From the NCBI RefSeq assembly GCF_910592395.1, contig NC_088308.1, positions 27,667,501 through 27,731,500 on the forward strand: a DNA stretch of 64,000 nucleotides. The letters run 5' to 3'. The translations under genes and the position numbers were made by a program. Each line of letters begins with the position of its first letter. Position 1 is the stretch's first letter. The stretch is from Lineus longissimus. Lineage: Eukaryota; Nemertea; Pilidiophora; Heteronemertea; Lineidae. The notes beneath the pieces are model-generated. The model was not told where the DNA came from, made no database searches, and worked only from the letters and a program-made list of their open reading frames with translations. Positions 61,766 through 64,000 of this stretch are shown here, piece after piece.

Positions 61766-62220
61766 TATTTCTTAGTAAGGAAATGACTATGCCGGTGTGA
61801 TTTCGATAGATAAAGTTTGAGCTTTCAAGTTATATTCCAGATTACTGAGGGAGATGAAATTGTGGAATATTTCCATTAGAATCGGGCATTTTTTGCTCAA
61901 TGATTTTGTTCAGGCTTCCAGTTAAAGAGGACGATGTACATCCATGATATACTCCATGGGTTTCAATAATGTGAGAGTGAACCTTGCATAATCAGACTTG
62001 GATCCTAACATATAACGGACAGGTCTTCCAAGTCCAAGATTTGGTATATAATACATGTATTACAGAAAAAAGCCTGGTTCAAGTCAGTCTGATTTATGCA
62101 AGGATTACTTGTCCCTTTCAGAAAAACAATGGTGGTCTTAGTTTTTTGCTGTCAATGTTTATGTCAATCGTAGTGTATGTATTCATATCTGATTGTTTGT
62201 TTCAATTTCAAGGTTACCTA

Positions 62221-62492
62221 AACACCTTCAGCGCCGAACCACGCAGATCTTCGCGGCCCAAATCCCCCTCTTTGAGCTGGTTATCGGAGTCTCATGGACT
62301 TCATGGAAGAACTACGCCATCGCCATCTTCAGGGCAAGGTAGAAACTGGAAAGACCTCTTCTTGTCGTTTCTGTTCCTACCTTGCCCTGAAGATGGCGAT
62401 GGCGTAGTTCATTCATGAAGTCCTTGAGACTCCGATAACCCGCTCAAAGGGGAGGGGGATTTGGGCCACGTAGGTTCGGCGCTGACGGTGTT
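62221..62492. mobile_element. Hairpin MITE (long inverted repeat)
   Basis: Arms of about 115-120 bases are near reverse complements: the left begins AACACCTTCAGCGCCGAACC, and the right ends GGTTCGGCGCTGACGGTGTT. The loop is roughly 62348-62366. It has no coding capacity; an open frame running through it is not counted as a gene. Confidence 0.9.
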
Positions 62493-63237
62493 AATCCCTT
62501 AAATAGGGTAACGGTCCTCAGTTTCTAATCTGAAATTGTGTTAAAGCTGAAATAAAGAAGTGTGTCAAGATAATGTCTGGCCAGCACTACATGATTAACA
62601 CAGTCAGTTTCCCTGCTAAAAATGAAACATGGTCATGACTTCAATGTCGCCATATTTTGAATTCATACCATCGTAATCTTGATAGCATTTTGTGTTTTCG
62701 TACACAATTGTGAACTTTGTAAACTTTGGCCAAAACTATTGTTTAAGTGAAAAGCTCATGTTGTCTACCTGAGAAGTACTTTGCCAGTGGTAGTGCGTGT
62801 AGTGTCAGATAGAGCTTCTTAAAGATTCTAGCTACTGAATGCTGCCAGGGTTATGATGGGAGGGACTGCACATCATCTGAATATTGTACATATTGGAGGG
62901 GTGAAATATTTTTGAAAGTGTCGATATATTCAGTAGGTGTGTGGTAATGCCTATAATGTACACAAGGTTGCAAGGTCCATAGTGTCTTCATGTGCTCATT
63001 CATATAATAAGTGGGTGAAATATTACCTTTTTAGTCAAAACATATCAAGTTTAGAATTGAATGTGTCTGGTTTCGTGGTCATGTTTTAGTGCCAAGTGGT
63101 TTCCCTGCAATAAGTAAACGTTTTCACTGTACATGTAGATGATGTATTGTTATGTCACCAGTTTGCCAACAGATTTATTTAGCTCACACAGTACATGTGT
63201 CGACCAGCGGGTCAAATATTTTCTGCCTAGCTTCTAT

Positions 63238-63385
63238 CAGGGTGAGGGGTGGATCCAGGGACTGAGAAAGGGGAGGGTGCCTTGAGAGAGCCGCGCTGCC
63301 TTGGTGTTCCTTTAGGAAAAATGTCCCAAAATTCATGGTCAGTTTCAAAGTTTGGGGGCACCTCCCTTGGATCCTCCACTGTCTA
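63238..63385. repeat. Possible short inverted-repeat element
   Basis: GGTGGATCCAGGGA at the left and TCCCTTGGATCCTCCA at the right are near reverse complements about 115 bases apart. Confidence 0.35.
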
Positions 63386-64000
63386 TGTCGCTAAGTGTGG
63401 AGTGATGGCGTCAACCTGGCATAATACACATTTTTGAGATAGCTTTTTTTAGTGGGAAGGGCTATGTACACAAAGTTTTGGATAAATGTAAGCCTAAAAT
63501 ATATCAAGATCGACAATATAGGTAGCAGCTGGGCAGGCAAAATAAAGTTACATGAAGTCGCCAATAGGGGTCTCTCACATCTCAGAGTACGTCGAAATGA
63601 TTCCTGCCAGTATGAGGAATATATTAAGTGCTGAATCTGACATGACCCAGGGCCCTTACAGTGTATATTAGTTACCTGGAGATGGCCAAATTAGCCCCTC
63701 TGCTCCTGTATATAGTCCCTTTAAGTACAAACTGGGATGCCTTCTTGTCATTTTATGAACAGATTCTGGTAAACTTCATTTTTATTGTGCTGTGGTATTT
63801 GAGTGATGCTGTGGCTATACTAGATACTGAGTATCTTACAACAGTTGTAAACTAGTTGCTATTGTTACTGCTGTGGAAGATTTGGTTATCAAGTGCTGCA
63901 TTTAAAAGATGTTTACATAATAAAATTGTTGATCCATGGATAAAATATCTCTTGTTGTCTCTTCTTGTCCTTGAGTTGCTTCTTAAAGAAGTTGGCAACC

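Larger units (their letters stand above)
56958..64000. other. 3' flank of the SOCS-box gene and repeat-rich DNA
   Basis: The 3' UTR begins here. Candidate AATAAA signals lie at 59741-59746 and 60418-60423, so the UTR may be long. The rest holds a 28-bp minisatellite, two MITE-like elements and other repeats, listed separately. I see no further coding sequence. Confidence 0.55.

Noticed and set aside
61984-62418. Open frame of 144 codons
   Set aside because: Its second half lies inside a hairpin MITE and its first half has no domain.

Overview
This is a window of an animal nuclear genome, most likely a marine invertebrate (a lophotrochozoan or an ambulacrarian). The genes are spliced with GT-AG introns. 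The recognisable proteins are metazoan: a luqin/RYamide-type neuropeptide GPCR, CCZ1, a SOCS-box protein, an SLC15 transporter and cyclophilin A. Introns and intergenic DNA are AT-rich and full of short tandem repeats and MITE-like elements. There is no bacterial-style operon structure, rRNA or CRISPR array. The species cannot be named from the sequence alone.

Layout, left to right. A possible orphan multi-TM protein lies at 1911-2533 (+). A two-exon class A GPCR (2965-14870, +, 445 aa) has one 10.6 kb intron carrying tRNA-like SINE heads and a 14-copy 66-bp minisatellite. Two cyclophilin A genes stand head to head (16879-19057 on - and 20612-22911 on +). Both have five exons with matching intron phases. 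A 925-bp foldback element sits between their 5' ends. A ten-exon SLC15A3/A4-like transporter (25377-30282, -, 594 aa) follows. Next come an intronless GT62/Anp1-like glycosyltransferase (34320-35423, +, 367 aa) and a complete 12-exon CCZ1 (36387-40891, -, 465 aa). About 14 kb without recognised coding sequence precedes a two-exon SOCS-box protein with a putative N-myristoylation signal (55312-56957, +, 424 aa). The last 7 kb hold repeats, including a 28-bp minisatellite and a hairpin MITE.

The genes do not form an obvious pathway. CCZ1 (Rab7 activation with MON1) and the SLC15 protein (acidic dileucine motif) are both expected on endolysosomal membranes, but they are not neighbours in any functional cluster. 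All exon models were built by hand from splice signals, reading phase and family resemblance. The lengths of the six main gene models are all exact multiples of three.

The most unusual points are: the inverted cyclophilin pair with a roughly 0.5 kb block of near-identity spanning exon 3, intron 3 and exon 4 between diverged flanks, which suggests gene conversion; the foldback element between them; the loss of the ExxER motif in the SLC15 protein together with a probable GC-AG intron; an intronless glycosyltransferase of a family best known from fungi; and a SOCS-box protein with a predicted lipid anchor.
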